Of a DNA stretch of 64,000 nucleotides, positions 31,941 to 48,300 are shown piece after piece. Under the pieces are notes generated by a model that saw only the letters and a program-made list of their open reading frames with translations, made no database searches and was not told where the DNA came from. Each line of letters opens with the position of its first letter. Positions within the stretch are counted from its first letter, which is position 1. Origin of the DNA: Rapana venosa (lineage: Eukaryota > Mollusca > Gastropoda > Neogastropoda > Muricidae); contig CM054155.1 in assembly GCA_028751875.1 (NCBI GenBank), positions 7,261,162 to 7,325,161 of the forward strand. The letters are read 5' to 3'. A program made the position numbers and the translations under genes.

Positions 31941-32560
31941 TCCTAAATAATTCTTATATCAAACTATAAATATCTAATATCATTATTATTATTATTCATA
32001 ACATTATATTATACTATCAAAAATACATTTTTACATTTTTATTTAATTCTATTATCTTATAAATACACTATACATTATCTATTATATCTAATCATCTTTA
32101 TCTATACATTAAAACATACACTCATTTCACATTCTAAATACACTTTAAACTATATCAAATTCAATAAATTAAAAATTTTAAATTCAAATTACGACTGATT
32201 TCTTCAATATAATAATAAAAAACTCTACTTTAACAACTATTATACTTAATTCTCAACTCACTACCTATTTTCAATCACAAAACATCACTATTCACTTTAT
32301 AATTAAAATATATATTATGACATTTATATCATAAACACAAAATAAATTCTTATCACTCAATAAGACAATTATAAATAATTAAACTATTAAATAACATATA
32401 CATTTACTTAAAAATTTATACTCTAACACAACCTTTAACAACAATCACAGCATACTACTATCAAATATCTTACCAAAAACTTTACAACTCACAACTTAAA
32501 CTCTAAACATATCTACACTAACTACTAAAATCAATTCACTCTCACACTAACCACCACTTA
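31941..32560. repeat. Transition zone: T falls and C rises (copy A)
   Basis: Between the A/T-only and A/C-only stretches, C appears and increases while T decreases over about 600 bp; G stays nearly absent. A gradual shift like this has no counterpart in known tandem repeats. The counterpart is at 48,325-48,944. Confidence 0.8.
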
Positions 32561-35500
32561 CAACTCGCAAAACAACACACAATCAACCAACAAAAAAAAC
32601 AACATCACAACAAACACAATAACAACTTCATCAACCAAATAAACAACACAAAACACACAAACAAAACACAAACAAAAACCAAAAAAAACACAACAACATA
32701 ACGAACACACCCCTTAAAACAAAAACACAACACACAAAAACAACATACTAACAAACACAAACAACAACAAAACACCAACACACAGCAAACAACACAAAAA
32801 CCCACAAACAAGCAAAAAACAAACAAAAAACCACAACAACACAAACCAAACAAAAAAAAACACAAACAAACAACACACAAAACAACAAAACACAAAAACA
32901 AACAACAACACAAAACATAAAAAACATCCACCAAAACACAAAACAAACAAACCACCAAAACAAACCACAACATCACCAAACAAAACAACAACAACACACA
33001 CAAACAACACACAACTAAAACACCAACCAAACAACAACACAACAAAACACACAACACAAACACAACCAACACACACACGACAACACAACCACACACAAAC
33101 AACAACCAAACCAACACAAAACACAACAAAAAACAACACCACAAACAAACACACAAAAAACACAAACAAAAAAAAAAAACTAACACAACAAAAACAATCA
33201 AACACACACAACAAAACACAAACAAACAACAAAACAAACAACATAAACAAACCAACACACTACCAACAAAACACACACAATCAGGACACACACAAAAACA
33301 AAATCAAAACAACAAAACAAACAACCAAACAACACAAACACCAAACAACAACAAACAAAGAACAAAAAACAAACAAAACAACTAAAAACACAAAACCAGA
33401 CAACACAAACAACAACACAAAAACAACAATAAAAACACACAACTAAACAAACACACAACAAATACACACACACAACAAACACCACACACAACCACAACCA
33501 AACAACAAAAAACAAAACAACAACCACCAAACACCAACACACACACAACACGAACACAACAAACACACACACAAAAATACAACAACAAAACACACAAAAA
33601 AACAACAACACACAACACAGAACTACAAAAACACAAAAACAAAACAACACAAACAACACACAAAATACAGCAACACACCAACACACAAAAAAACACACAA
33701 CAACCAAAACAAAAAAAACACACAAACACAAAACCATAAACAATCAACAAAAACACACAACACAACACAACAACAACAATCACAACAACAAAACACAACA
33801 CACACACAAAAACACAAGAACACAACACAAAAACACATAAAAATACAAACCAAATCCAAACAAAAAACACAAAACAACAAACACAACAAAAATCACAACA
33901 AAACACACACACAACACTAACAACACCACACCACACAACAACACACCAACAACAACAACACAACAAAAATTACACAAACACAACAACAAACACACATAAA
34001 CAACAACACACAACATAACAACAACACAAATTACACAATTCAAAAAAACAGCAAACAAACAACACCACACAAAACCAAACAAACAGTCAAACACACAACA
34101 CACAAAAATCAACACAAAAACAAAAACACACACACACACAAACACATACAAACACACAAAAACAACAACAACAACACAAACAAACAAACATAAAAAACAC
34201 AAAACAACACACAAACACCAAAAAACAAAACAACACAGCGGAAAAACATCAGCACACACACACAACTCAACAACACACAACAACACACCACAAAAAACAC
34301 AAACACAACACACAAAAACACAACAAGAAACAAACAAGACAAATAACAACACACACAACAACACACACAACAAACACACACACCAACCACACAAACAAAT
34401 TACAAACACAACAACTACAACAAAAAAAAACAACAACAAACAACACCACACAACACACAAACCAACAACAACTAACAAAACACACAACACAACCAAACAA
34501 ACACAAAACAACACACACACACAAAACAACAAACACACAAACAAACACAACACAACAAAACGAAGCACACACCTACAATCACACAACACAACACAACACA
34601 ACACAAACAACACACAACACAAACACACAAACACTCAAGAAACAACCCACAAACACACGCACATACACAAACCCAACAACACAACACAAAGAAAAACACC
34701 ACAAACAACAACACACACCAACAAAACACAACACACACCACACACAAAAAAACAAACACCAACACAACACACACAACACAAAACACACAAAAAACTCAAA
34801 ACACAACACCGCTCACTCACACACAAACAACAAACACACACCTCCAAACACTACACACAACCACAAACAACCAACAACAAACCAAAACAACACAAACAAC
34901 ACCAACACACAAAACAACAACAAAACAAACACCAACAAAACAACCAAAAAACACACAAACACCTACAACAAAAACACAAACAAAAACACACCATAAAACA
35001 ACAAACACAAAACATACAACACTCAACACAACAACAAACACAACAAAACATACTCAACACAACCAAACAAGAGAAAACAAACACAAAAAACACAACAACA
35101 AAACACACAACAACAAACGAACAAACACAACACACAACAAAAAAACAAACAAACCATAAACGACAACACACTACACAAACAAAACTACACAACAAAAAAA
35201 ACATACAACACACAAACCAAACACACTAAACAACACAAAACCAAATCAAAAATACCAACCACACAAACACACAACACAGACACACAAAAACACAAAACAC
35301 AAACAACAACAACAACACAACAAAATACACATTAGAACCAACCACAACACAACAAACAACACACCAACAAACACAAACACACAAACAACACAAAAACAGA
35401 CACAAACTCACAGCAACACAACACACAAGCACTCACTACAAAACACAAAACAACAAACCACACAACAACAACAAAACAACCAAAAAACAACAAAAAAATC

Positions 35501-38500
35501 ACAAACTACAAACACAAAAACACAACACCACACACAAAAAAAAAAACAAAAAACACCACACAACACTACATACAAACACCAACAAACAAAAACAAAACAA
35601 ACACAAAAAAAACACACACGACCCAATCAAATAAACACACAAATATCACAACAAAACACAAACAACACAAAAACAACAACAACTCAAACAACACAAAACA
35701 CACACACAAACCACACACAATAAACAAAAAACACACATACAAAAAACACATCACAACAAACACAACTAAACAACAGCAACAAAACAAACAAAAACCACAC
35801 ACCCAAACCAACAAACAAACAACACACTCAACCACAAACTCAAAAAACAAACAAACAACACAAACACCAACAACAACAACACACAAAAAAACAACAACAC
35901 ACAAAACACACACTAAAAAAACTAACAAACAACACACACTCACAACCAACAACAACAAACAAAAAACAAACGACCTCTACCAACAATACATCCAAAACAC
36001 AACTAACCAAACACACACAACAAACAACCAACAAACAACAACACAAACAACAACACACACAAACACAACAAAACAAACAACAACACAAAAAACACAACCC
36101 ACACACAACCAAAACACACAACAAACACACAAACACACACAAAAAACAACACAACACAAAAAACAAACACAACAAACAAACAACAAACAACAACAAAACA
36201 TCAACACAACAACAACAACAACGACACAAAACACAACACATCAAACAACCCACAACACAACCACACAACAACACAACCACCACACAACACCAAAAAACAA
36301 TAACTCAAACGTCATCAAACAACACAAACACACTCACAAAAAAACCACAACAAAAACAAAACAAAACCCAACACGAAATACACACACCAAAACACACAAA
36401 CAAAAAAAAAACACCACAACAAACACAACACAACCACACAAACAACACTACACAACAACTAAAACACAAAATCACACAAAACACTCAACTAATCACAAAC
36501 CAAAACACCACAATCAAACAAACAACAACAAACACAAACAACACAACAACCTCCAATCACAACTACAAAAACAAACCAACACTCATTCACAAACACAACA
36601 CAACAAAACGAAACACATAAACACACACACACAAACAACACACCACAACACAACACACAACAATAACACAACAAAACACACTCAATACAATATAACAAAA
36701 CACACACATCACAATACACAACACAACAAAACACAACAACTCAAAAAAACCAATCACAAACCAAAAACACAACCTCAAAACACACAAACACAAACAAAAC
36801 AAAAACACAACACAAAAAATCAAACAAACAAACAAACACAACAAAATCCACACATCAAAACATCCACAAACAAAAACAACACACAACACAAACACATCAA
36901 ACTAACACAACATACAAACACACACAACAAACAAACACAACACACAACAAACTCAAACCCTAACACAACAACAAACAAGCACAACTTAAAACACAAACAA
37001 AATAACACATACAACACCAACACAACCACACAAAACAAAAAGAAAAACACAAGCACATACACACAAAGACACTAACCCCCCCAACCAACAACACACCACA
37101 CACAAACAAAAAAAAAACACACACAACAACAAAACACAACACTCAACAAACACAACGACAACCAAAAACATCACACACAAAACACAACTCAAACAACACC
37201 AACAAAACCCACACATCACACACAAAAACAACAAACACACAACTCCAAACTACACAACACAAACAACCAACCACAAAACACAACAAAAACAAACACAATC
37301 ACACACAAACACAGCACACACACAACCACCAAACACACACAAACACAACACAAAACAAAACAACAAAAAAAAACAACACCCACAAGCACAAAAAGCAAAA
37401 CACCAAAGACAAACCCAAAACAAAACACAACACACACACCAGCCAAAAAACGACAAAAAAAACAAACACCCAACATCACCAACACAAACAAAACACACAC
37501 ATCCACATAAATACAACGAAACAAAACAACAAAAACACACAACAACAACACAACACACAAACAACGGACACCACACAAACACACACAACAACCAAAAAAA
37601 CACAATAAAAACAACAGAACCAACACACAAACAAAACAAAAACCAACACAAACACAACAAAGCAGCAACAAAAACCAAACACACACACAGCGAACAGAAA
37701 CAACACACCTATAACACACACAAGCAAACAAACACAATAAACACCACAACAACAGAAACAGCACAACACACACACTCACAAACCACAACACATCACAAAA
37801 AAAAATAAAATACAAACACAACACATCTCAATAACAAAACAACACAAAAAACAACACTCAAAACAAAAACAACAAAACACACAAACACAAACACACACGA
37901 CAGCAACAACAACAACACAACAACACAAAATACCACAAACACAACTAACACACATGGTAGACACCATACACAATGCAACACACAAACACAAACAACACAA
38001 CAAAATACCAAAACAAAAAAAACTACAATACAACACAACAAAACCACACACCCAACAAAACAATACCACAGAACAAAACACTTACAAGCAAACAAACAAT
38101 CACACGAAAAAACAAAAAAACCAAAACCACACACACACAACACAAAACACACAAACACAACTAAAGACAAACATACAACACACAAAACAACCAACACACA
38201 CACACACACACAAACAAATCAAACACAAACAACACAAGCAAATCACAACATCACAACCACACAACAAAAACAACTCCCAAAAACAACAAAACAACAACAC
38301 AAAAACAACACACAAAACAACACAAACAACCACAAAACACCAAAAAAAAAGACAACAAACACACAAAACACAAACAACCAAAACATAAAACACAAAAAAC
38401 AAAAAAAAACAAAAACAAAACAAAAAACACCAACCCCACAACCCACGACAAAACCACCCAAACAACACAGAACAAAACACTAACACAAAAGCACTCAACA

Positions 38501-41500
38501 CTAAACACACCAAACAACAAACACAACAACAAAACAAAAAACAAACAACAAAAAACACAAAACAACAACACAACACCACCAACTCTCTACAAAACAAACA
38601 CAAAAAACAAACACAAAACAACACAACAAAACATATAACACAACACACACAACAAAAACACAACAACTACAAACAACAACAAAAAAAAAACACACAAAAC
38701 AACCAACACAAACACACAAACAAACACACAACACAAAACCACACATTGTAAATCACCAACAATAAACAAACTCAAAACGACAAAACAGACACAACACACA
38801 TACACAAAAAAACACAAAACACACAAAAACAATACAACAACACACACAACAACAAACACACACACAAAACATACTCACAAGACAAAAAAAAAAAAACACA
38901 AAAACACAAACTACACACCAAACAAACACACTAACAACAACAAAAAACACAACCAACAAACAAAAAAAACAACAAAACGAAACAACACACACAAAACAAA
39001 ACAAAACAACCACAAACCACAACAATACACAACAAACAAACAACACAAAAAACTCCTAAAAAAGACATCACACAAACAGCAAAAACTACAACACACAACA
39101 CACACCAAACAAAAACGAAAACACAGCCAAAAACAACTAACACAAATTTGGACCAGTCAAACAAAAACAATCTCAAAAAACACGTAGAACAACAACACAA
39201 ACAACAACACAATCACAAAAACGAAAAAAAACAAAAACACCACAAACCAAACAAAAACACCAAACATCCACAAACAACATAACACAACAAAACAACAAAC
39301 ACAAACACCAAACGAACCACACTACTCAACAACAACACAAAAAACAAAGCAAACACACACAAACAAACAAAACACAACAAAAACACGACAACACAAATCA
39401 AACAACAACAAACCACACACACATCTAACAAAAGCACAACAAAAATCAAAAAAAAAAACAAAACAACACCCAACACAAACAACACAACAAATCAACTCAG
39501 CAACACAAAACAACAGCAACACAACACAAACAACATCAACACACCACAAAAACAAGAAAACACACACACCAACAAACATAAAAACACACAAAAACAACCA
39601 CAAAAAAAACTACCACCATCTCACAACAAAACACTATAAACAAAAAACAACAAAACACAACACAAAACACACAACACACAACTCAATACACAACACACAC
39701 AACCCCAACATCAAACACACACACATAACAAAACACAGAAAAACAACACACACAAACACAACACAAAACAACACAAACACCAAAAACACAAGCACAAAAC
39801 AAACACACACAACAACACACAACAAAAAAACACACCAAAAACCAAAACACAACTAAAAACAAAAAAAACACAACACCCACACAAAACAAACAAACACAAA
39901 CAATAAAAAACACAACAAAAAAACACACAAAAAAAAAAAACGAACAAACACAAATCTCCACATACAAAACACAACACAACAAACCCCACACAAAGAAAAC
40001 AAACACACTAAAAACACAACAATACAGACAACACAAAAAATACAAAAACAAACCCCAAAAACACAACAACAAACAACTAAAAACAAACACAAAACACAAC
40101 AAAACAACACGAAACACAACACAAACACACACATATAAAATAACATCACCAAACATAACCAACCAAACACAAAAACACAACACAGAAAAGACAACACAAC
40201 ACAAGCACACACACAACAAACACAAACACACACCAAAAAAAACAAACAAAAACAAACAACACACAAACAACAACAACAAAAAACAACACAAAACAACACA
40301 ACACACAAACCACACAAAAAACACAACAAACACACACCAAACAAACACAACCACCACAAAAAAAAAACACAACACACAAACAAATACACACAACTAAACA
40401 ACAAGAAACACAACACACACACCAACACACGTACAACACTCACAAATGCAACAAAAAAACAACAGAACCAAACAAACACAATACAACAAACAACAACAAA
40501 AACCAACAAAACAAACACTCACCCAAACACACAAAACCCAACACACAAACACACACAACCACAACCCAACACAAAAAAAAAAACAAACAAACACAAAAAA
40601 CACAAACAAAACTCAAAAAACCACACACAACACAACACAACAACACCAACAAAAAACAAAATCAAAAAAAACACACAACACCAACACAAATAAACAACAA
40701 AACAAAACAAAACAAACACACAAACAATAAAACATTAAACACACAAAAACACAACACAACAACAACAACATAAACAACACATCATACCAAACACCACACA
40801 AACAACTCAACACACAAACACCACAACACACAACAACAACCAACACACCCACACAAACAAAACAAACAACAAACAACAAACAACAACACAAAGCACAACA
40901 ACACACACACACAAAACACACACACAACACAAAAAACACAACACAAACACAAAACACAACAACAAAAAATACAAGAAAAAACAAACGAACCACAACAACA
41001 ACACACCAACACAACACACACACAAAACCAAAAACAATACAACACAAACAACAACACAACAATCACACACACACAGACAAACAACAAAAAAACAACACAC
41101 AAGCACATCAAAATACACAAACAACAAACACACAAAAACACCACAAAGCAACAAAAATCAACAAACAAACAAACAAACACACAAACACAAACAACATCAA
41201 ACCACCACAAAGCAAACACACAAACACAACAAAACAACACAATAACACCAAAACAAAACAACAAACACACACACAACAAACCACACAAACAAGACAAAAC
41301 CAAACAACAACACAAAACCAACAACACACAAAACACCACAAAACAACACAACAACACACACAAACACACCAAACAACACCACACCACAAACAACAACAAC
41401 AACAAAACATAACACACACAAACACACAAAAAACAAACAACTAAACACACCACCACAACACACACACCCAAAAAACAAAACAACAACAAACACACACACA

Positions 41501-41708
41501 ACACACAACACACTAACAACAAAACACAACAATAACACACACACAACAAAACAACCACAAGACACACACAACAACACAAAAACACAACACATCAACACTA
41601 ACAAAAAACACAACACATAAAACAACAACAAAAGGATCAACAGAAAACAAACAAAAACAAAAACACACAAAGAACACATCAAAAAAAACAAAAACAAACA
41701 CACACACA
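32561..41708. repeat. A/C-only low-complexity stretch (copy A)
   Basis: About 9.1 kb made of A and C in irregular words (CAACAA, ACACAC, AAACAA), with only a small share of T and G and no period. Stop codons on the minus strand require T here, so Val/Cys/Phe/Leu frames up to 284 codons arise by chance. The end at 41,708 is abrupt. The counterpart is 48,945-58,084. Confidence 0.95.
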
Positions 41709-42311
41709 TTTTAATGAATGTGCAATTTAATGCACATTTTTGATCATTAGAACTTGTCTTACTTGGCAGTACCTTAACAGATGTAAGAAATTTTGTTCCA
41801 CTAGCTATTACCTCAATTCGTCAACATAGTTTATATATAATCTTTATGGAAAAAAAATTTCTACGGATGGTAAAAGTATGGATGGAAAGCCTATCACACG
41901 TACTTTGTGGCCTGACATTGCAGACCAATGTGAAATGAGTTGTCTGCGGTTTTTCTTCAGGATTTGGAGTAGCACGTAATGAATAAATGTGGCTGGTCCT
42001 CTTAAGGAGTGGCTTCCATCTCTCAGTATCTTGATGTGACGCTTCAATTTACGTGGCAAGGATGGTGTGTGATGATGCTGTGTTGTTGTTGTTGCTGTTG
42101 TTGTTGTTGTTTTGGCTGTGGTTTTATTTGTCCAATAGCATGGCATTGCACCGCAGCCTCTCTCTCGCCTCTCTCTCTCCCCCCTCTCTCTCGCTCTCCC
42201 CCCCCCCCCCCCCCCCTCTCTCTCTCTCCCCCTCTCTCTCTCTCTCCTCTCTCTCATCTCTCATTCTATCTCTCTCTCATCTCTCATCCCTCTCTGCTCT
42301 CCCTCCCTCTC

Positions 42312-42345
<34 letters not shown>

Positions 42346-42853
42346 CCTCCTCTCCTCTCTCCCTCCCTCTCTCTCTCTCTCCCTCGATCTCTCTCCCTTC
42401 TCTCCTCTCTCTCCCTCCCTCTCTCTCTCTCCCTCTCTCTCTCTCTCTCTCCCGTCTCTCTCTCCCTCTCTCTCTCTCTTCTCTCTCCCTCTTCTCCTTC
42501 TCTCCTCCCTCTCACTCTCTCTCCCTCTCTCTCCTCTCTCTCTCCTCCCTCTCATCTCTCTCTCTCTCTCTCTTGAGTGGAAAGGCGAGAGGGGGTGGAT
42601 TAACAAAAAAAAGCACAGCACACGGTTTTTACACAGGGTTATCCCATCATAACCGGTGTGTTTTATATAATACCGTGCAATTGTTGCGGTGCATATTATT
42701 AGGAAATTGAACAGTCTGTAAAATAAAATAAAAACACAACAATGGGCGATTTGTCTTTTGAATATTTTGTTTAATCTGTTGTAGATGTACGCGTGCCAGA
42801 AGACGTTTCTGTCTCTGTCTGTAAGTGCTACATACCTGTCGTGTGATTCACAG

Positions 42854-43444
42854 GAAAAGCAGAAGCTAGCGGATGGATCCACCGAATCCTCACCAGCCAC
42901 TGGCATCTGACACTTCTCACGCGACTTACCCAAGGTTGTGCTGGAGGTGGCGGGTATGGGGTACCCTCCCCAGGAGACTCTGGAAGACCTACCCTGGCCT
43001 TGCTGGTGTCTGTGTCTCCACTGACACGCATTCCTCAGGCCGCCGCCATGGGCCAGTCAGCGGCAGACGCTTGCAGGGCAAGTCCCCATCACTGCTGATG
43101 ATTCGCGCGACTTCTGGACCTCCGCATAGTGAGCTGAATGAGCCTACGCAGATGGCACCCCCAAGCGCGAGGGTTTTTTGGTTCCCACTGACTCAGCAGT
43201 ATCTTCATGTCAATCCTCGATCTGAGCCCAGAACTGACCAGCTGTCTCCCCGGCCATGCGTCTTCCCCCATTCCATCCGCCTGTCCTTCCAGCTGCCCAG
43301 CATCCCAGCTTCCAGGTTCCCTGTAGAGGTCCACAGCACCCATGCAGCGACACCCCCATGAGCTCTGGTGCACGAAGGCAGAGAAACGGTGGCGCAGGGA
43401 AAGAAAAGTGTGACACACATGACATGTTGACAGCATGAAATCCA
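42854..43444 (+). other. GC-rich exon-like segment (copy B)
   Basis: Identical to 26,470-27,060 through the large duplication; it carries no independent information. Confidence 0.3.
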
Positions 43445-43817
43445 CGTCTTATCACCAACCCAATTGAGTATGCGGTAAAATGCGGCAAGACAGAAAACGG
43501 CGTGAGGCTTATTTCCTGCAATCATTTCCTCACTTGTCCAGAATGTTCCAAACGCAATGTTTTGCCCTGTGTGCAAGCGGCTCATTAAAGGCCGACCTGG
43601 CCGACAAGCTGTGAGAGTCTGACAGGGCTGCTTGTGGCCTGGCTCCACACAAAAATGAGTCCAACTGTCGCGTCCCCCACTTGTTCCCCTAAAGCGTTTA
43701 GCCGGTGGGGGTGGAGGCTGCTGGTTTGAGATTTTGATTGATTATAAAACCTAGAGCGCGCGATTTTTATATCTTGTAGTGAAGTCAATGGCTAATTGTG
43801 TGTCCTGTTTGGCCATT

Positions 43818-44062
43818 ATAAACGCGTTTAAAAACAACCAAACCTTTAAAACGCGTTAAAAACATCCAACCTTTAAACGCGTTGAAAACATCCAACCTTT
43901 AAACGCGTTAAAAACATCCAACCTTTTATAAACGCTTTAAAAACATCCAACCTTTACAACGCTTTGAAAACATCCAACCTTAAAAGCGTTTAAAACATCC
44001 AACCTTTTAAAACGCGGCAAAAACATCCAACCTTTAAAAACGCGTTAAAAACATCCAACCCC
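43818..44062. repeat. 26-28 bp ACGCGT minisatellite (copy B)
   Basis: Identical to 27,434-27,678, including the variant order, as part of the large duplication. Confidence 0.9.
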
Positions 44063-45334
44063 ATCCTGACCATCCATTAGGATGCAAAACTCGTCAATTT
44101 TCTCATTTTGGCACTTCCCGTAGTCTTACCATTTCAAATATGTGATAACTTTCCATAGGAACTGTCCGATTTCTTTTTTCTTTCTTTTCTTTTTTTGAAT
44201 AGCCTTTTTATTGTGGATTGACAACATGTACAACTAAACACTGACCTCCGTGCAAGTGACTCATTATGTGTAGGGTGTCACCATTATTGCAACACAAAGG
44301 ACAACGTCACCATCATAATGTACACTGCTGAAGGAGGCAGGAGTATATCAAACACTTTTTCCCTCTTGAAACATTGGGCATTAGGATTGGATTCCCATTG
44401 TTTTGGTGAGAGAAGAGCTGTATATTATTTTTTTCTTTTTTTTGTTGAATTAACTGGGTGCTTGTTTGCAGAAAGCAAGGTAACTTTTCAATGTGTGGAC
44501 AAAAACTGTTTAATGCTGACGTCTTAGACTTCTGTATGCAGGATTCATTCAAGCTAAGAGTGTGGCTGTCTCCTTCAGTGACATGATTTAGCACCACTGT
44601 TGACTATTGTTTAATCTCTTGACTCACAATGACTCCACCAATGTGCACAGATCTCCTACACTGTTCCATTAAGCATTCACCCACACCAAAACAGATTTTA
44701 ACCATTTCAATTCAATTAAAATTCAAATACATTTATTAACTCACGAACAGAGAAATTTCGTGGATTACAAGCCATAGTTACAAATTAGTAACAGTTGACG
44801 TTTTATCACAGAAAGACAACCACAGCACAGCACAGTATATACCAGCATTAAGCAGGCACACATCACAAGATATAAAGCGCCCTAACATCAGCTTTACCTA
44901 ATACCTAAAACTCACCACTGTAACAAATCACATGCACTCAATGCGGCTGCGCCATATTGACAGCGCTCCACACATACACACACACGCACGCACACACACA
45001 CACCTCACACACACACACCTCACACAATTCGGCGCACACCACACACAGCGGGCACATTCGCTAGACAAGGCGCATACTTTTTTATGACAAAACGCAAGTT
45101 GTTATAACATGTCCGTGTGATAATACAGATCCCAGATCAAGTTTATAACTCTGTTTCGTGACTCCAATAGCCTCAGCATCATCCCCCTCATCATTCTGAC
45201 CATATCAGTTTTCATCCCAAACATCATTGGTCATACTGTGCTCAGCTTCTGTTTAATTTTCTGTTCATTTTGTGATAAACGAGGTGTGATCTTGATTGTG
45301 TCTACAAAATTATAGCAACTTTTATTTCCCAGAA

Positions 45335-48300
45335 GTTTATTTTTTATTATTACTTATATTTTATTTATTATATATTATATTTATATAAATATTTATTATT
45401 TATATTTATTTAATATTTTATATTATATTTATTATTTTATTTTATTATTTATTATATAATTATAGATATATTATATATTATATATTATTTATTAATAATT
45501 ATTATTTATATTATGATAATTTTTTATCTATTTTTATTATATTATAAATTTATTATTTTATTTTATATATAAAATTAGATTATTATTATTATTTTATATA
45601 TATATTATTATTTATTTATATTTATATTTTATTTATATTTATATATTATATATCTATTATATTTATATATTATTAATATTATTTTATAAAATTATATTAT
45701 ATTATAATTTATATATTTATATATTATTATCCATATTTTCTATTATATTATTATTTTTTATTTATTTAAGTTTAAATTATATTATCTATAATTATATATA
45801 TATATAGTTATAGTTTTATTATTTTATATATTTATATTTATTATTATATTATATTTATTTTTATAATATATATTATTTATATTTTTTATAATAATTTTTA
45901 TTATTATTTTAGATTAATATATTTTATTATATATTTATTTTTTTTTTATTATTAATTTTTATTATATTATATATATATTATTTATTATTATTTATATCTA
46001 TATTTATTTTCTTCTATTTTATTATTTTATATTTTTTATTTATATTATTTTATTTATTATATTATTTATATATATTTTATAATAATTTATTTATATATAT
46101 ATTATTATATTATTATTTATATTTATTTTATTTTATATTATTTATTATATTATTTATAATAATCATATATATTTATATTATATTATTATTATATTTATAT
46201 TAAATATATATTTATTTATATTATATATTTTATATAATTATATTTTATCTATTATATATATATATATTAATATAATTTAATTTATTATTTTATATATATT
46301 TACTATATTATATATTTTTATTTTATATTATTATATATATGATTTACATTATTATATATTATATAAGTATAATTAAATATTTTTAGTTATATTATATATT
46401 ATATAATTTTTTATTTATATTATATTTTTTATAATATTTTATTATATTTATTATATATTTATTGTTTTATATTATTATATTATTGAATATGTATTTAATA
46501 TATATATTATTATATTATTTTTATTTATTTATTATATCTTATTTAATATATATTATTATTTTTATATATTTATTATTATATATAATTTATATGTTAAAAT
46601 TATTATATATTTATAATTTATGTATATTATTATTTATAATTATATATTTTATAAAAATATTATAAATATATATTTTTTTTATATTAATTATTATCTTATA
46701 ATTATATATATATTAATTACATTATATTATATGATTATTTTTATATATATTACTTTATTTTTATTTTTTATTTATTATATATTTTTTATTTATATATTTA
46801 TTTTATTAATTATAATTTATATATTATATATCTTTATATATTTTTCTATAAAATATTAAATTATTATTTATATATTATATTTATATTTTTATATTATTTA
46901 TTTAATTTATTATTTATTAAATATATATATTATATTTTATTATTATTTTTATTATATTTTTATATATTTATATATTATAATTATTTTATATTATTTTTTA
47001 TTTATATTTTTATATATTTATTATATTTATATTATATATAATTTTTATAATATTTTATTATATATATATTATATTCATATATATTAATATATTTATGTAT
47101 TTTAATAATATATTATATATTTTATATATATTAATTAATTATATATATTTATATATTATTTTTATAATATATTTTATATTAATATTATTTATTATATATT
47201 TATATATATTTTTATTATTGATATCTATTTATTATTTTTTATTTTATTTATTTATTTTAATATAATAATATATATTAAAATTTTAAATTCATAACTTATA
47301 TATATATATATTTTTATATTATCTTATTATATCATCTTATATATAATAATATATATTTTATATTATTATTTAAAAAATATACTATCTTTATTAATTATAT
47401 TATTATTATAAATTTTATAATATTTATCTTTATATTTATATATTAATTAATTAATAATTTTATATATATATATTATTAAATATATATTATATTAATATTT
47501 ATTTTCTATATTAAAATTAATTATATTTATTTAATATTTTATATTTATATTAGAAATAAATTATTTAATATTTTTTATTAATATATAATTTATTATTTAA
47601 TATTTATTTAATATTATATATATTATTATTTTATATATATTATTTAATTTTAGATTTTATAATATATTATTTTTTTTTATATATATTTATAAAAATATAA
47701 ATTTTATTTATATTTTTTTATTTATTATTAATATATTAATATAATTTTAAATATTTTCTTTATAAATTTTATTTTTTTTATATATTTTATATTATAAAAA
47801 TTATTTATTTTATATTAGTAAATTATTATTATATTTTAAAATTATTATTTATATATATTTATTATCTTATTTAATATATATTTTTATTTTCTATTATATT
47901 TATTTTAAATATATATATATTTATATTATTTATTTATAATTTTTTATTTTACTTTATATATATTTTTCTTTACTTTATGATATTTATATTTATTATTTTT
48001 TATTATTAATTATATTTATCTTTAAATACATTATTATTATATATAAATATTTTACTTTTTATTATTATTATTAAATTTTTATATTTTATTATATAATATA
48101 ATATATTATTTTATTTTATATTATTATTTTATATATATATTTAAATTATTAATTTATTTATATATATATTTATTAATAATATATTTTTTTTATATATTAT
48201 TACTATATTTTTTTATTATATTATTTATATTATAAAATTATTTAATTATATATATTATATATATTTTTTTATTTATATTATTAATATATTTTTATAAATT

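Larger units (their letters stand above)
25362..41708. repeat. Large duplicated block, copy A
   Basis: The left 0.6 kb (25,362-25,972) is similar but not identical to 41,709-42,356. From 25,973 to 41,700 every base checked matches 42,357-58,084 at an offset of exactly 16,384. Contents in order are a TC tract, a GC-rich segment, a minisatellite, AT-rich DNA, an A/T-only stretch and an A/C-only stretch. Lack of any difference, even in the low-complexity part, argues for one consensus used twice by the assembler. Confidence 0.95.

Noticed and set aside
32605..41707. Dozens of minus-strand open frames up to 284 codons, rich in Val, Cys, Phe and Leu
   Set aside because: They lie in A/C-only sequence where minus-strand stop codons are nearly impossible. 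Many overlap each other in different frames and none has a motif or start context.
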